Shown: piece by piece, positions 35,969 to 44,094 of the stretch
Layout: each line of letters opens with the position of its first letter
Position numbering within the stretch: position 1 is the first letter of the stretch
Origin: an uncultured SAR116 cluster alpha proteobacterium
Lineage (GTDB): Bacteria; Pseudomonadota; Alphaproteobacteria; Puniceispirillales; Marisalimonadaceae
Direction of reading: 5' to 3'
Assembly (NCBI GenBank): GCA_902623995.1
Contig: CACNWE010000007.1
Location: 47,609-111,608 of the forward strand
DNA: 64,000 nucleotides
Made by a program: the position numbers and the translations under genes
Notes under the pieces: generated by a model
What the model was told of the DNA's origin: nothing
Databases searched by the model: none
What the model saw: only the letters and a program-made list of their open reading frames with translations

Positions 35969-36781
35969 ATGTCATTAAAACCACGCGTATTTTTAAGATA
36001 TACTGCACCAAGTAGAGGTGTTAGAGAAAACACGAGAGGTAAAAGACTTATTAAACCACGCAACTTAGCGTGGGAGCATAATAGTATCTATTATTTTTAC
36101 TTTGCATTTTTGAAAAGAAATAAAGAATTTGAAAAAATACACAAGAATGGCGGAAAAACTAGAAATAAACTGCATAAGCAAATGTACAAGGACTTTGGCA
36201 ATATTTACAAAGTTGAAACTGCAGATGATTTCTACAAATGGTTTTACGAAGTTGTGAATACTACAAATAAAGAACGCAGAGGTTATTATTTGTTTGCTGA
36301 AGAAAACACAGATGCAATAGAAGAAGTAACTGAGATTGCACAACTTAAAAATACTGACAACACACTTGTAGTAAAAATAAATTTAACAAATACAAATAAA
36401 AATATTGGAAGCGGTATTAGACAAATTCTACAAAAGAATGCTGCGAAAGTTGATAGAGCAAGAAAACAAAGTACTGCTAGATATAAAGTTGTAGAAGGAC
36501 GTACGATTAATACTTTGTTCCAATCATTACAAGTTTATGATTACATAATGAATAGTGAAAACAAAAAAAGTAATCAGGCTATTTGTGAAGAACTAGGTAT
36601 AATAGTTAATGAAATGCAAGGTAATGTTAATTTGTTAAAAGATGGTATAAGCGCCAAACAAAAAGCAGACAATAAACAAATATATCAACAACGTTGTGGT
36701 AAAGCAGTTAAAAGATACACAGCACAAGCAGAGAAATATATTAAGAGTGCATTGTCCGATAACTTTTTATTAAATATCTAA
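35969..36781 (+). CDS. element protein of unknown function, 270 residues
   Basis: A basic 270-residue protein. Its first half is rich in Arg, Tyr and Phe (PRVFLRYTAPSRGVRENTRGKRLIKPRNLAW; NSIYYFYFAFLKRN). The second half has a predicted helix-turn-helix-like stretch (NTLFQSLQVYDYIMNSENKKSNQAICEELGI) that suggests DNA binding. No membrane segment, no family recognised. It is the last gene of the rightward group and converges on the small gene behind the resolvase. Confidence 0.6.
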   Translation: MSLKPRVFLRYTAPSRGVRENTRGKRLIKPRNLAWEHNSIYYFYFAFLKRNKEFEKIHKNGGKTRNKLHKQMYKDFGNIYKVETADDFYKWFYEVVNTTNKERRGYYLFAEENTDAIEEVTEIAQLKNTDNTLVVKINLTNTNKNIGSGIRQILQKNAAKVDRARKQSTARYKVVEGRTINTLFQSLQVYDYIMNSENKKSNQAICEELGIIVNEMQGNVNLLKDGISAKQKADNKQIYQQRCGKAVKRYTAQAEKYIKSALSDNFLLNI

Positions 36782-36946
36782 CTAACTTAAATTATACTCG
36801 CATTTAATTTTAGTTAATAATTGTAAAATACGTTTTTGATTATTTCTGACTTGTTTAGATTTAGGCAAATTTTTTAATAACCATTCTTTATGTATTACTT
36901 CACGTTTAAGTTCTTTATAAAGTTTGTGTTCACTTTGTTTTTTCAT
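36782..36946 (-). CDS. 54-residue basic protein coupled to the serine recombinase
   Basis: A small minus-strand frame opens at ATG 36946, overlapping the recombinase stop as ATGA, and ends at TAG 36782-36784. The protein begins MKKQSEHKLYKELKREVIHK, is highly basic and helical, and ends KIKCEYNLS. The 4-base overlap implies translational coupling. It could be a small accessory DNA-binding factor, but this is a guess from charge and position. Confidence 0.55.
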   Translation of the reverse strand: MKKQSEHKLYKELKREVIHKEWLLKNLPKSKQVRNNQKRILQLLTKIKCEYNLS

Positions 36947-37476
36947 TTTAAAACCCTGTAAACACTCATTCTGCTAATTTCCAAAGTGCGTGCTATAGCA
37001 CTGTTACTTAATCCATCAGCCTTTAATTCCTTAACTCTATCTCTACAAATTGTTGTACCTCTATTTGCATACACACCTTTTGCTTTTGCTTTTTCAATAC
37101 CTTCTAACTGTCTTTTTCTAATTATGTTTCTTTCAAATTCTGCAAATGCTCCCATCAACTGTAATTGCAGTTTTGCAAATGCATCATTTGTATTAGCCGT
37201 AAAAACTAATCTTTCACTTAGAAAACGAACAGTAACACCATTGTCATTTAACTGTTGTATAATTGATTGCAAATCACGTAAGTTTCGCGCCAATCTGTCA
37301 ATACTGAAAACAACAACTTCATCACCTTCTCGTACAAATTCAATCATTTCAGCAAGTGCTTCACGTTCTGTATTTGCTCCACTTACCTTTTCCTCAAATA
37401 CTTTTTCTATTTCTCCTAAGTCTTGTCTATCAAACTTCTGTTCAACGCTACTTACACGTTTATATCCAACTATCAT
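36943..37476 (-). CDS. serine recombinase (resolvase/invertase family)
   Basis: Site-specific recombinase of 177 residues. It has the N-terminal catalytic pattern IVGYKRVSSVEQKFDRQ (nucleophile Ser about residue 9), VFSIDRLARNLRDLQSII with the conserved Arg residues, GAFAEFERNIIRKRQLEGI, and a C-terminal helix-turn-helix LKADGLSNSAIARTLEISRMSVYRVL. Complete and apparently active. Within an element this could resolve multimers or switch a segment. A palindromic repeat lies about 70 bases upstream. Confidence 0.93.
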   Translation of the reverse strand: MIVGYKRVSSVEQKFDRQDLGEIEKVFEEKVSGANTEREALAEMIEFVREGDEVVVFSIDRLARNLRDLQSIIQQLNDNGVTVRFLSERLVFTANTNDAFAKLQLQLMGAFAEFERNIIRKRQLEGIEKAKAKGVYANRGTTICRDRVKELKADGLSNSAIARTLEISRMSVYRVLK

Positions 37477-37548
37477 TGTCTAACTCCTTGTAACATTATC
37501 TCTAAAGTTTAAAGTCAGACTGTAACAAGGACAACGGATTAGACTTAA

Positions 37549-37570
37549 ATGTTACAGAATTTCGTAACAT
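37549..37570. repeat. palindromic repeat upstream of the serine recombinase, possible res site
   Basis: ATGTTAC-N8-GTAACAT has perfect 7-bp arms. Other GTAAC words lie nearby (TTGTAAC about 37489, TGTAACAAG about 37521, GTTACAAAG about 37600), giving several half-sites in the 152-base gap between the recombinase and the Wzz-like gene. Resolvases usually act on such clustered inverted sites next to their own gene. Confidence 0.5.
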
Positions 37571-37628
37571 TTTTAGTTGTAATATGAGGTGTACTTGGTG
37601 TTACAAAGAAGATAATGTGATAAAATCT

Positions 37629-38834
37629 TTAAGGATTTACTGTATCATTTAAACGATTTTTAAAAGCTTTAGAAATTAAAACATAAATAACACCTATAAA
37701 GCCCCCTAAAACTAATGCCAGAGCATAAACTAAGTTCATCTTATTTTTTGTTTTAAATTTTGTTGCACCAACTTTTACTATTGTTGCTCTAAAAGCATTA
37801 TTATTTAAAGGTGTTTTTTTAAATAATGAGACTGCTCTTTTTAGAGTTTTATCTTGCTCAAAATTTCTTTTTTCTTTTTTCAAATCATGTAAATCGTCTA
37901 TAAAAGGTATTTTATCTTTCCTATTTTTGATTTGATTTATTTCTTCTTCAATGGCTTTGTAACCTCTTAGATAAAAAGGGGTATCAGTTTTGACATTAGT
38001 TAAAATAGTATTTTGAGAATTAAATTGTTGAGAAGAAATAGTGTTGTCTTCAATATTTAACTTTCTGGCAATAGCAGCCTGTTCAGACAAAAAAGCTATT
38101 TTATTATTTGTAATTATATCATAATCTTTTATTAAATTATTAATTTCTATATCTAAATCTTTAATGGCAAAATCATTCTTCTGTTGTTGAACAGCTATTA
38201 TGGTTTCAAAACGATTAGTTATAGTATTTTTCACACTTTTATTTGCTTCATCAGTTACAAAATAAAGAAAGGTTTTCCACTTTTCCTTGTTATTGTACTC
38301 GGCTGTAAACGTATGATATAAACTTTTTTCTCCAGTGTTTTTACTGCTTGGTTTAGAAACTTTAATCTCTGAAGCAAATTTTTCTACAGCTTCTCTATAT
38401 TCATCATCACTATTAAAATTGTCTTTATCCAGCAAGTTAAGCTTATAAATAGCCTTTTCTAACAAAGTTCCTTCTTCTATTTTTTCAATGTATAATTTTA
38501 GGAGAGATTTTTCTGTAATCTCAAAAATGTTAAAATCTTTATCTTTATCTTTATCTTTATCTTTATCTTTATCTTTATCTTTATCTTTATTTTCTTTTTC
38601 TATTACTTTAAGAGATGAATTAAACAACCTATATTTGTCAAATTCAAAACTGGTAATTGGTTTGATTTCAGTTCTAGCAGTAAAATTTTTATTAGGTTTT
38701 ACAATATTAAAGCCAAAGACTGATAAAAGAAAAACAACCATTATAGATACAATTGTCCATTTACCATCCCAAATAGTTTCTAGTAAACTGAGTAAATCAA
38801 TTTCATCATTATTAGTTGGAGTGGTGTTTGACAT
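37629..38834 (-). CDS. Wzz-like polysaccharide chain-length/co-polymerase protein
   Basis: Inner-membrane protein of the polysaccharide co-polymerase type. The 401-residue sequence has an N-terminal segment after EIDLLSLLETIWDGKWTI (about residues 30-50), a long periplasmic coiled-coil domain and a C-terminal segment (about 370-392). This two-segment topology and the DLLSLLETIWDGKW start are typical of Wzz. A run of Lys-Asp dipeptides near residue 85 is encoded by tandem hexamers. As cargo it may modify O-antigen or other surface glycans. Confidence 0.8.
   Translation of the reverse strand: MSNTTPTNNDEIDLLSLLETIWDGKWTIVSIMVVFLLSVFGFNIVKPNKNFTARTEIKPITSFEFDKYRLFNSSLKVIEKENKDKDKDKDKDKDKDKDKDFNIFEITEKSLLKLYIEKIEEGTLLEKAIYKLNLLDKDNFNSDDEYREAVEKFASEIKVSKPSSKNTGEKSLYHTFTAEYNNKEKWKTFLYFVTDEANKSVKNTITNRFETIIAVQQQKNDFAIKDLDIEINNLIKDYDIITNNKIAFLSEQAAIARKLNIEDNTISSQQFNSQNTILTNVKTDTPFYLRGYKAIEEEINQIKNRKDKIPFIDDLHDLKKEKRNFEQDKTLKRAVSLFKKTPLNNNAFRATIVKVGATKFKTKNKMNLVYALALVLGGFIGVIYVLISKAFKNRLNDTVNP
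38535..38588. repeat. pure hexanucleotide repeat (9 units) inside the Wzz-like gene
   Basis: Nine exact tandem copies of ATCTTT (plus strand), read on the coding strand as AAAGAT, encode alternating Lys-Asp. An imperfect tenth unit follows. Copy-number change keeps the reading frame, so slippage would lengthen or shorten a charged spacer in the periplasmic domain rather than switch the gene off. Confidence 0.9.
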
Positions 38835-38960
38835 TTAACCTTAACCTAACAACACGTGTTAAACTTTAGCATAACGGTTTAGAATTAACATTTATAAAAT
38901 TTTATTTAAAGGAAAATTTTTAAAAATTTTCTTAATATAAATTAAACATATTGAAATATT

Positions 38961-40259
38961 TTATACGTACTTTAAAGGTATTGGCTTATACCTTTGCTTG
39001 TCAGCATTAAACCTTTTCATTGCTGTTTCCAACATCATTTGTTTGTCAACGTGCAAGTATGTACTTTCAATGTGTCTAATACTTGTTCCACATTGCACGC
39101 TTATATCCTCAAAAGTGTTACCACGCTTAACTTCACGTGTGATGTGATAGTGTCTTAAACTATAAGGTACTAAATCACTTTGTCTTTGCTTATCAATCGT
39201 ACTCATTTCAAGTATTTGCTTAAATGCTTCATTAATATTCTGTCTTTTATATTCGTAGTTGCCATCAATACTAAAAATAAATCCAGTTGTATGTTTGCAA
39301 ACTTCTTTCCATTTTAATAACTGCGTTGCATCAACACAAAAAATTCTACCTTTTCTAACTTTGCTAGTTTCTGGTAAAACTTCAACTTCGGCTATTGTTA
39401 TCCATCTAGTATTATGTCCACCTTCTTGTACTTTGGTAAAATTAATGTTTTCCCATTTTAACTGTCTTATCTCACCACTTCTTAAACCTGAGTTTGCTGC
39501 AAAAAGCAAATAACGTCTAGCAAGTTCACGTTTATAATAGTCACTATAATTGCAAACAGGGTTTCTTGTTGTTTGTAATATTTCTTGCTTACAACCTTTT
39601 GCTACGTAACTTCTCATTCCTCCAGTAAATTTATTATATTCTTCTTCTGTAAATGTTTGTCTTCTAACGTTAGCAGTTGTTCTACCATTTATTAATGTTT
39701 GCTTAATTTCTGGTTTTAGAATTGCATTCATTTCCAAGTAGTCTTTTTCCTCAATCCAATATTTAAAAAGCATACCTATTGTACTCATTTCATTTTTTAT
39801 AGTTGTATAACTAACCTTTTGCTCTGTTCTATATTCGATGTAGTTTTTTTTAACACCATCAACAATGTTGTTACGTAAAATTGTTTTGGGAATTTCATTT
39901 ACCTTAAATTGCCCATCTAAATATTTTTCAAAATGTGCTAAATGCGAAATGATAGTTTGTAAACGTTGAGGTACAATTTGCTTTGTATGAATTTGTCTTC
40001 TTTTCCAATCTAAAAACTCTGCAATGCCTTCACTAACTGTAATTCCAAAAATCTTTTCTTTTTTAGTTTCACTTCGATAAAGCAGTTGAGCAGTTTCCTT
40101 ACGTGCAATATAAATTGCTTGTTCTGTGTTACGTGTACCTGTTGTTGCTCTATAATATTTCTTCTCTTTTTTAATCCACATACTAAATTGCCAAATACTA
40201 CTATTTTTACATCTTTTTATTTTTGCTATGCCGTCCATTATTGGTATTTCGTTTTTCAT
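38961..40259 (-). CDS. int: tyrosine recombinase (integrase) of the guaA element
   Basis: Integrase that recombines the element at the guaA 3' end. It has an N-terminal arm-binding region (FSMWIKKEKKYYRATTGTRN), a core-binding SAM-like domain (about residues 95-175) and a catalytic domain with ANSGLRSGEIRQLKWENI (first Arg), LVPYSLRHYHITREVKRG (second Arg and His) and the nucleophile in IESTYLHV. The start is ATG 40259 with AAAAAGGAG upstream; an earlier in-frame ATG at 40286 is unlikely. It reads away from guaA, near the attachment site as is usual. Confidence 0.93.
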   Translation of the reverse strand: MKNEIPIMDGIAKIKRCKNSSIWQFSMWIKKEKKYYRATTGTRNTEQAIYIARKETAQLLYRSETKKEKIFGITVSEGIAEFLDWKRRQIHTKQIVPQRLQTIISHLAHFEKYLDGQFKVNEIPKTILRNNIVDGVKKNYIEYRTEQKVSYTTIKNEMSTIGMLFKYWIEEKDYLEMNAILKPEIKQTLINGRTTANVRRQTFTEEEYNKFTGGMRSYVAKGCKQEILQTTRNPVCNYSDYYKRELARRYLLFAANSGLRSGEIRQLKWENINFTKVQEGGHNTRWITIAEVEVLPETSKVRKGRIFCVDATQLLKWKEVCKHTTGFIFSIDGNYEYKRQNINEAFKQILEMSTIDKQRQSDLVPYSLRHYHITREVKRGNTFEDISVQCGTSIRHIESTYLHVDKQMMLETAMKRFNADKQRYKPIPLKYV

Positions 40260-40316
40260 TAATAACTCCTTTTTAACTATAATCATTATCTCATATTTGT
40301 TTCTTTTTTGGACGTT

Positions 40317-40345
40317 ATCTCGTTGTACAACGGCAAAAGGAAACT
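40317..40345 (-). promoter_or_regulatory. end module, right copy (perfect CGTTGTACAACG palindrome)
   Basis: Inverted counterpart of 33444-33472, identical at 25 of 29 positions. It lies 58 bases before the integrase ATG. It contains a perfect 12-bp palindrome, CGTTGTACAACG (40320-40331), a good candidate operator for a regulator that controls both ends of the element. Confidence 0.65.
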
Positions 40346-40392
40346 AGAGCAAAAAAGCAGTAAGCACTTATTATCTGTCATAGTTTAAAAAT

Positions 40393-40474
40393 CTTGTAAC
40401 TTTTCTTGTAACAAGATTTGGAATTTGTTGGAAAACTGCGGTTACTGTTGTGACTTTGTAACTACTTTGTAACT
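40393..40474. repeat. two pairs of integrase arm-type words, right end
   Basis: CTTGTAAC occurs at 40393-40400 and 40405-40412, and CTTTGTAACT at 40454-40463 and 40465-40474, each pair about one helical turn apart. They match the pair inside the left end. They sit between the integrase gene and the attachment core and are best read as integrase arm sites. Confidence 0.6.
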
Positions 40475-40521
40475 ACAAAAATTGAAAAAGGATAATAAAA
40501 ACAATGGTTTAAGAAGCAGGA

Positions 40522-40543
40522 ACTACTCCCACTCAATAGTTCC
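40522..40543. repeat. attachment repeat, right end (within guaA)
   Basis: Identical 22-bp partner of 33264-33285. It covers the final six codons and stop of guaA plus one base on each side, so the inserted element leaves a complete gene. Confidence 0.92.
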
Positions 40544-42085
40544 AGGAGGTTTTGAAGTTATATCATAAGTAACTCTATTGATACCCTTTACATTATTAAT
40601 TATAGCCGTTGCGGTTTCACTCAAAAATTCATGTGTAAACGGATAGTAATCTGCAGTCATACCATCTAATGATGTAACAGCCCTTAATACGCACGCATAG
40701 TCGTATGTTCTTGTATCACCCATCACTCCAACAGTTTTAAGTGGTAAAATTACTGTAAATGCTTGCCATATTTTATTGTATAATCCATGTTTTTTAATCT
40801 GTTGGATATAAATTGAATCTGCATTTCTTAAAATATTCAATTTTTCATCTGTAATTTCACCTGGACATCTTATTGCTAATCCTGGCCCAGGAAAAGGATG
40901 TCTTTCTAAAAAATCATTTGGTATGCCTAGTTCTTTTCCCAAAAGCCTGACTTCATCTTTGAATAATTCTCTAAGGGGTTCAATTAAAACTAAATTCATT
41001 TTTTTTGGTAACCCCCCGACATTATGATGTGATTTTATAGTTACAGATGGACCGCCAGAAAAACTTACACTTTCTATAACATCAGGATATAGAGTTCCTT
41101 GAGCAAGAAAGCTAACATCGCCAATCTCTAAAGCATGTTTTTCAAATACCTGAATGAATAACTTACCAATTATTTTCCGCTTTTTTTCAGGATCTTTTAT
41201 TCCCTTTAAATTTGATAGGAAAAGATTCTTTTCGTTTGCCTCAATTAAATTTAATTTATAGTGTTCCCTATATAACTTTATAACCTCTTCGCTTTCATTT
41301 TTTCTCATCAAACCATTATTTAAGTATATACATGTTAATTGATTGCCAATAGCTTTATTAATAAGTATTGCTGTCACTGAACTATCTACACCACCAGATA
41401 ATGCACAAATTACTTTTTTATGTCCTACTTTCATTTTTATTTCTTCTATAGATTGTTGTAGATAAGATTTCATACTCCATTTAAAAGAAAAATTTGATAA
41501 TTTAAGAAAATTCTTGATTAGTACTTTCCCATTTAATGTATGAAAAACTTCTGGATGGAACTGAACCCCATAAAAATGTTTTTTTTCATTTCCAATTATT
41601 GCATAAGGTGCATTTTCAGAAACACCATATACTTCAAAATCTATAGGTATGCTTGCTACGTGATCACCGTGAGACATCCATACTTCTTCTTTTCTTTCTT
41701 TTAAAAATAAACCTTCAAGAAGTTTGATATTTTTACTTTTGTAGTTTAATTTTACAAATGATTTCCCAAATTCTGATGTTCCAGACCCAGAAATAACTGA
41801 TCCACCTAACATTTGCATCATAATCTGTTGCCCATAACAAATTCCTAAAATAGGAACTTCTAAATCATATATGCTTGAAGGTGGCTTAGGTGCTTTGTCA
41901 TTTAAAACACTTGCAGGTCCTCCTGAAAGAATAATTGCTTTGGGATTAAATTTTTTCAAAAACTCATCATTTACCGTATTGAACGGATGTATTTCACAGT
42001 AAACTTTTAACTCCCTTAAACGTCTTGCAATTAACTGAGTAACTTGACTACCAAAATCAATAATTAAAACTAATTCGTTTTCCAT
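40523..42085 (-). CDS. guaA: GMP synthase (glutamine-hydrolysing)
   Basis: Converts XMP to GMP with glutamine and ATP. The amidotransferase domain carries LGICYGQQ (Cys about residue 83) and VQFHPEV. The PP-loop ATPase domain has [11 protein letters not shown] (about residues 228-238), and the dimerisation end is [15 protein letters not shown]. Length 520 is normal. Its 3' end is the insertion site of the element on its left. guaB lies about 3.3 kb away, separated by foreign-looking sequence and rsmB. Confidence 0.97.
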   Translation of the reverse strand: MENELVLIIDFGSQVTQLIARRLRELKVYCEIHPFNTVNDEFLKKFNPKAIILSGGPASVLNDKAPKPPSSIYDLEVPILGICYGQQIMMQMLGGSVISGSGTSEFGKSFVKLNYKSKNIKLLEGLFLKERKEEVWMSHGDHVASIPIDFEVYGVSENAPYAIIGNEKKHFYGVQFHPEVFHTLNGKVLIKNFLKLSNFSFKWSMKSYLQQSIEEIKMKVGHKKVICALSGGVDSSVTAILINKAIGNQLTCIYLNNGLMRKNESEEVIKLYREHYKLNLIEANEKNLFLSNLKGIKDPEKKRKIIGKLFIQVFEKHALEIGDVSFLAQGTLYPDVIESVSFSGGPSVTIKSHHNVGGLPKKMNLVLIEPLRELFKDEVRLLGKELGIPNDFLERHPFPGPGLAIRCPGEITDEKLNILRNADSIYIQQIKKHGLYNKIWQAFTVILPLKTVGVMGDTRTYDYACVLRAVTSLDGMTADYYPFTHEFLSETATAIINNVKGINRVTYDITSKPPGTIEWE

Positions 42086-42100
42086 TTAGTAACCTTCTCT

Positions 42101-42358
42101 TGTGAAATTATTTATTCTATCTTTTTCTTTGAAACATTGAGATAGAAAAACCGTTCATTTATGTATAGCAGGGTTAGTAGTTATACCTTTAATAACACTA
42201 TCAAATGGATATTGAAAACTATTAGTTAAAGATAAATTATCATTCCACATATTAATAATATCAATTTCAGAAAAATCAGTATTTACTAATATCTTAAATT
42301 TTTCAATTTGATCAACTCACTTTTCAAGTAAAATTGAGCAAATGGCTTTGCTAACTCA
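42101..42358 (-). pseudogene. decayed duplicate of the rsmB 3' end
   Basis: This stretch aligns along about 250 bases with the C-terminal coding region of rsmB (44085-44333), with scattered substitutions. Translated on the minus strand it reads DQIEKFK, TDFSEIDIINMWNDNLSLTNSF and TNPAIHK, but it contains an in-frame TGA where rsmB has the EEGVDQ segment and a second stop plus frame shift after AIHK. It is a remnant, not a gene. It flanks the TPR-methyltransferase pseudogene on the guaA side, while intact rsmB flanks the other side. Confidence 0.92.
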
Positions 42359-42431
42359 CTCAAGGGGAATTAAAAATATCTACTAATTTGTTTCTGTCCT
42401 ATTCTTTGATGAACTCATAGTTAAAAAAATA

Positions 42432-44063
42432 TTAAATACCAATTAATTTTACTGCGACTTGTTTTGTAAAAAATGATATTGCTATTACCTCATAGCTAAA
42501 GTTGTAGAAACAACAGAATTCATTTAATGCTTTAAATTCGTCTTGTTCCCAGCCTTCGTTCATTATGAATTCATCAAAGATAAGAATAGTATCACAATCC
42601 ATCACCTGTTTTGAAAAGTTTAAAGCACAAATTGTTGAGGAGTATAAATCTGCATCAAAATTTATTACTGATGCTATAGGTCGAGTTTCAGAAAAGAAGA
42701 TGGGTAAAGTATCTTCAAATCTGCCCACAATAAATTCTCTTCCTTTAATTTTAGAAACATTCCCGTCGCTAGTGTACTTCCCTTTCTTTTGAGCAACACT
42801 CCCATTTTCACGACCCCAATCTTCAGGCAACCCTGTGAAAGTATCAAACCCATACCCTTTTTTAAAAACCTTAATAAGATATTTAAACGATGATGCCCTC
42901 CACACACCAAATTCATAAAACGGCTTCGAAACTATGCTTTTTTTCACAATAGCATCAAAAAAATTAAACTTGTTGAAGTGTAATTCGGGAAGATTAGGCA
43001 AATTGAAAACCCAAGAGAATGAGCGTGCTTGTGGATTTTGCTTTAAATCAGATTGCATCAACTTGTCAAAGAAATTTCTATCGCCTTGATAAAATCTCAA
43101 CGCAGCCTTCGCTAATTTTGCATTTAGATGTTTTCCATCTACCTCTAAGCACTTATCAATCCAATACTCGGCACTTTTTATCGAATTTTGAATACCATGA
43201 AGATTCCAAAAGGCTTCTGTAAAGTTTGATTTCAAGGCTATTGCTTGTGTAAAACTTGACTGAGCTTCATCTAATCTGCCCATTTCTTGGAGGGTATTAC
43301 ACATATTGTTATGGGCTTCAGCAAAGTCAGGTTTCAACGCTATCGCTTGAGTATAGCACGCCAGAGCTTGGTCCCACCTGCGGAGTTCTTTGAGCTTATT
43401 ACCCAAATTGTAGTGGGCTTCGGGCACGTCAGGTTTCAATAATATCGCTTGGTTGTAGCGTACTAGAGCTTCGTCTAATCTTCCTAGTTTTTCGAGCGTA
43501 ACACCCAAGTTGCTATAAGCTTCGGCATAGTCAGGATTCAACGCTATCGCATGGTTGTAGTTTGCCAGAGCATCATCTAATCTTCCTATTTTTTCGAAAG
43601 TAACGCCCAAGTTATTGTAAGCTTCCACATAGTCAGGCTTCAATACTGTGGCATGATTGTAGCTCGCTAGAGCTTCGTCCAACTTGCCCAGTTCTGTGAG
43701 CGTAATACCCAAGTTGTAGTGGGCTTCAGCATAGTCAGGCTTCAATGCTATCGCTTGGTTATGACTTGCTTCAGCTTCGTCTAATATCCCTATTTCATGA
43801 AGAGAGATGCCCAAGTTGATATGGGCAACAGCATCTTTGGGAGATAATGAAACTGCTGTCTGATTAGCATCTACAGCTTCAGACTTTCTGCCCATTGCTA
43901 GTAATATTGCGCCTAAAACTTTCCAGGCAAATTGATGCTTAGGAAAAAGTTGAGTAATTTGAACTGCGAGCTTTTCTGCATCAGTAAATCATCCATTCTG
44001 ATAATATTCTAGAAGAATATTAAGTTGTTGCTTAGATGGGCTTGTATAACTGACCTTTTCCAT
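42432..44063 (-). pseudogene. TPR-repeat protein with C-terminal TylF-like methyltransferase, broken by a nonsense codon
   Basis: The frame from ATG 44063 runs in one piece to 42432 (544 codons) except for TGA at 43989-43991 (codon 25), after MEKVSYTSPSKQQLNILLEY and YQNG. The N-terminal motif continues as FTDAEKLAVQITQLFPKHQFAWKVLGA. A shorter product could start at ATG 43895 (487 residues). It has about seven TPRs of 34 residues (for example DYAEAHYNLGITLTELGKLDEA) and a TylF/macrocin O-methyltransferase-like domain (FYEFGVWRASS, GFDTFTGLPEDW, INFDADLYSST). The repeat part is visibly richer in G and C than its neighbours, which suggests transfer. Confidence 0.85.
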
Positions 44064-44094
44064 AAATTGACTTTCTTTTAATAAATTAATTATT

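Larger units (their letters stand above)
33264..40543. mobile_element. integrative element inserted at the 3' end of guaA (about 7.26 kb)
   Basis: The segment is bounded by a 22-bp direct repeat equal to the guaA 3' end and has a tyrosine integrase gene at the guaA side reading inward. It also holds a serine recombinase, an HUH Rep-like gene, a Wzz-like gene and six small genes without recognised function. Repeated TTGTAACT words near each end look like integrase arm sites. guaA is restored intact by the right repeat. No phage structural, conjugation or toxin-antitoxin genes are seen, so this may be a plasmid-like or satellite element that replicates by Rep after excision. Confidence 0.9.

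Noticed and set aside
38488..38838. Plus-strand frame with a long Ser-Leu run.
   Set aside because: It is the opposite strand of the Lys-Asp hexamer tract in the Wzz-like gene and has no independent support.
43250..43880. DNA-level repeats of about 102 bases resembling a satellite or CRISPR.
   Set aside because: The period is three times 34 codons and the translation is a clean series of TPR units; there are no constant-length spacers.
43989..43991. TGA read as a sense codon (recoded genetic code).
   Set aside because: mrp and trpE end with TGA followed immediately by normal gene ends, and trpG and the next gene rely on TGA stops, so TGA is a stop here. A nonsense mutation is the simpler reading.
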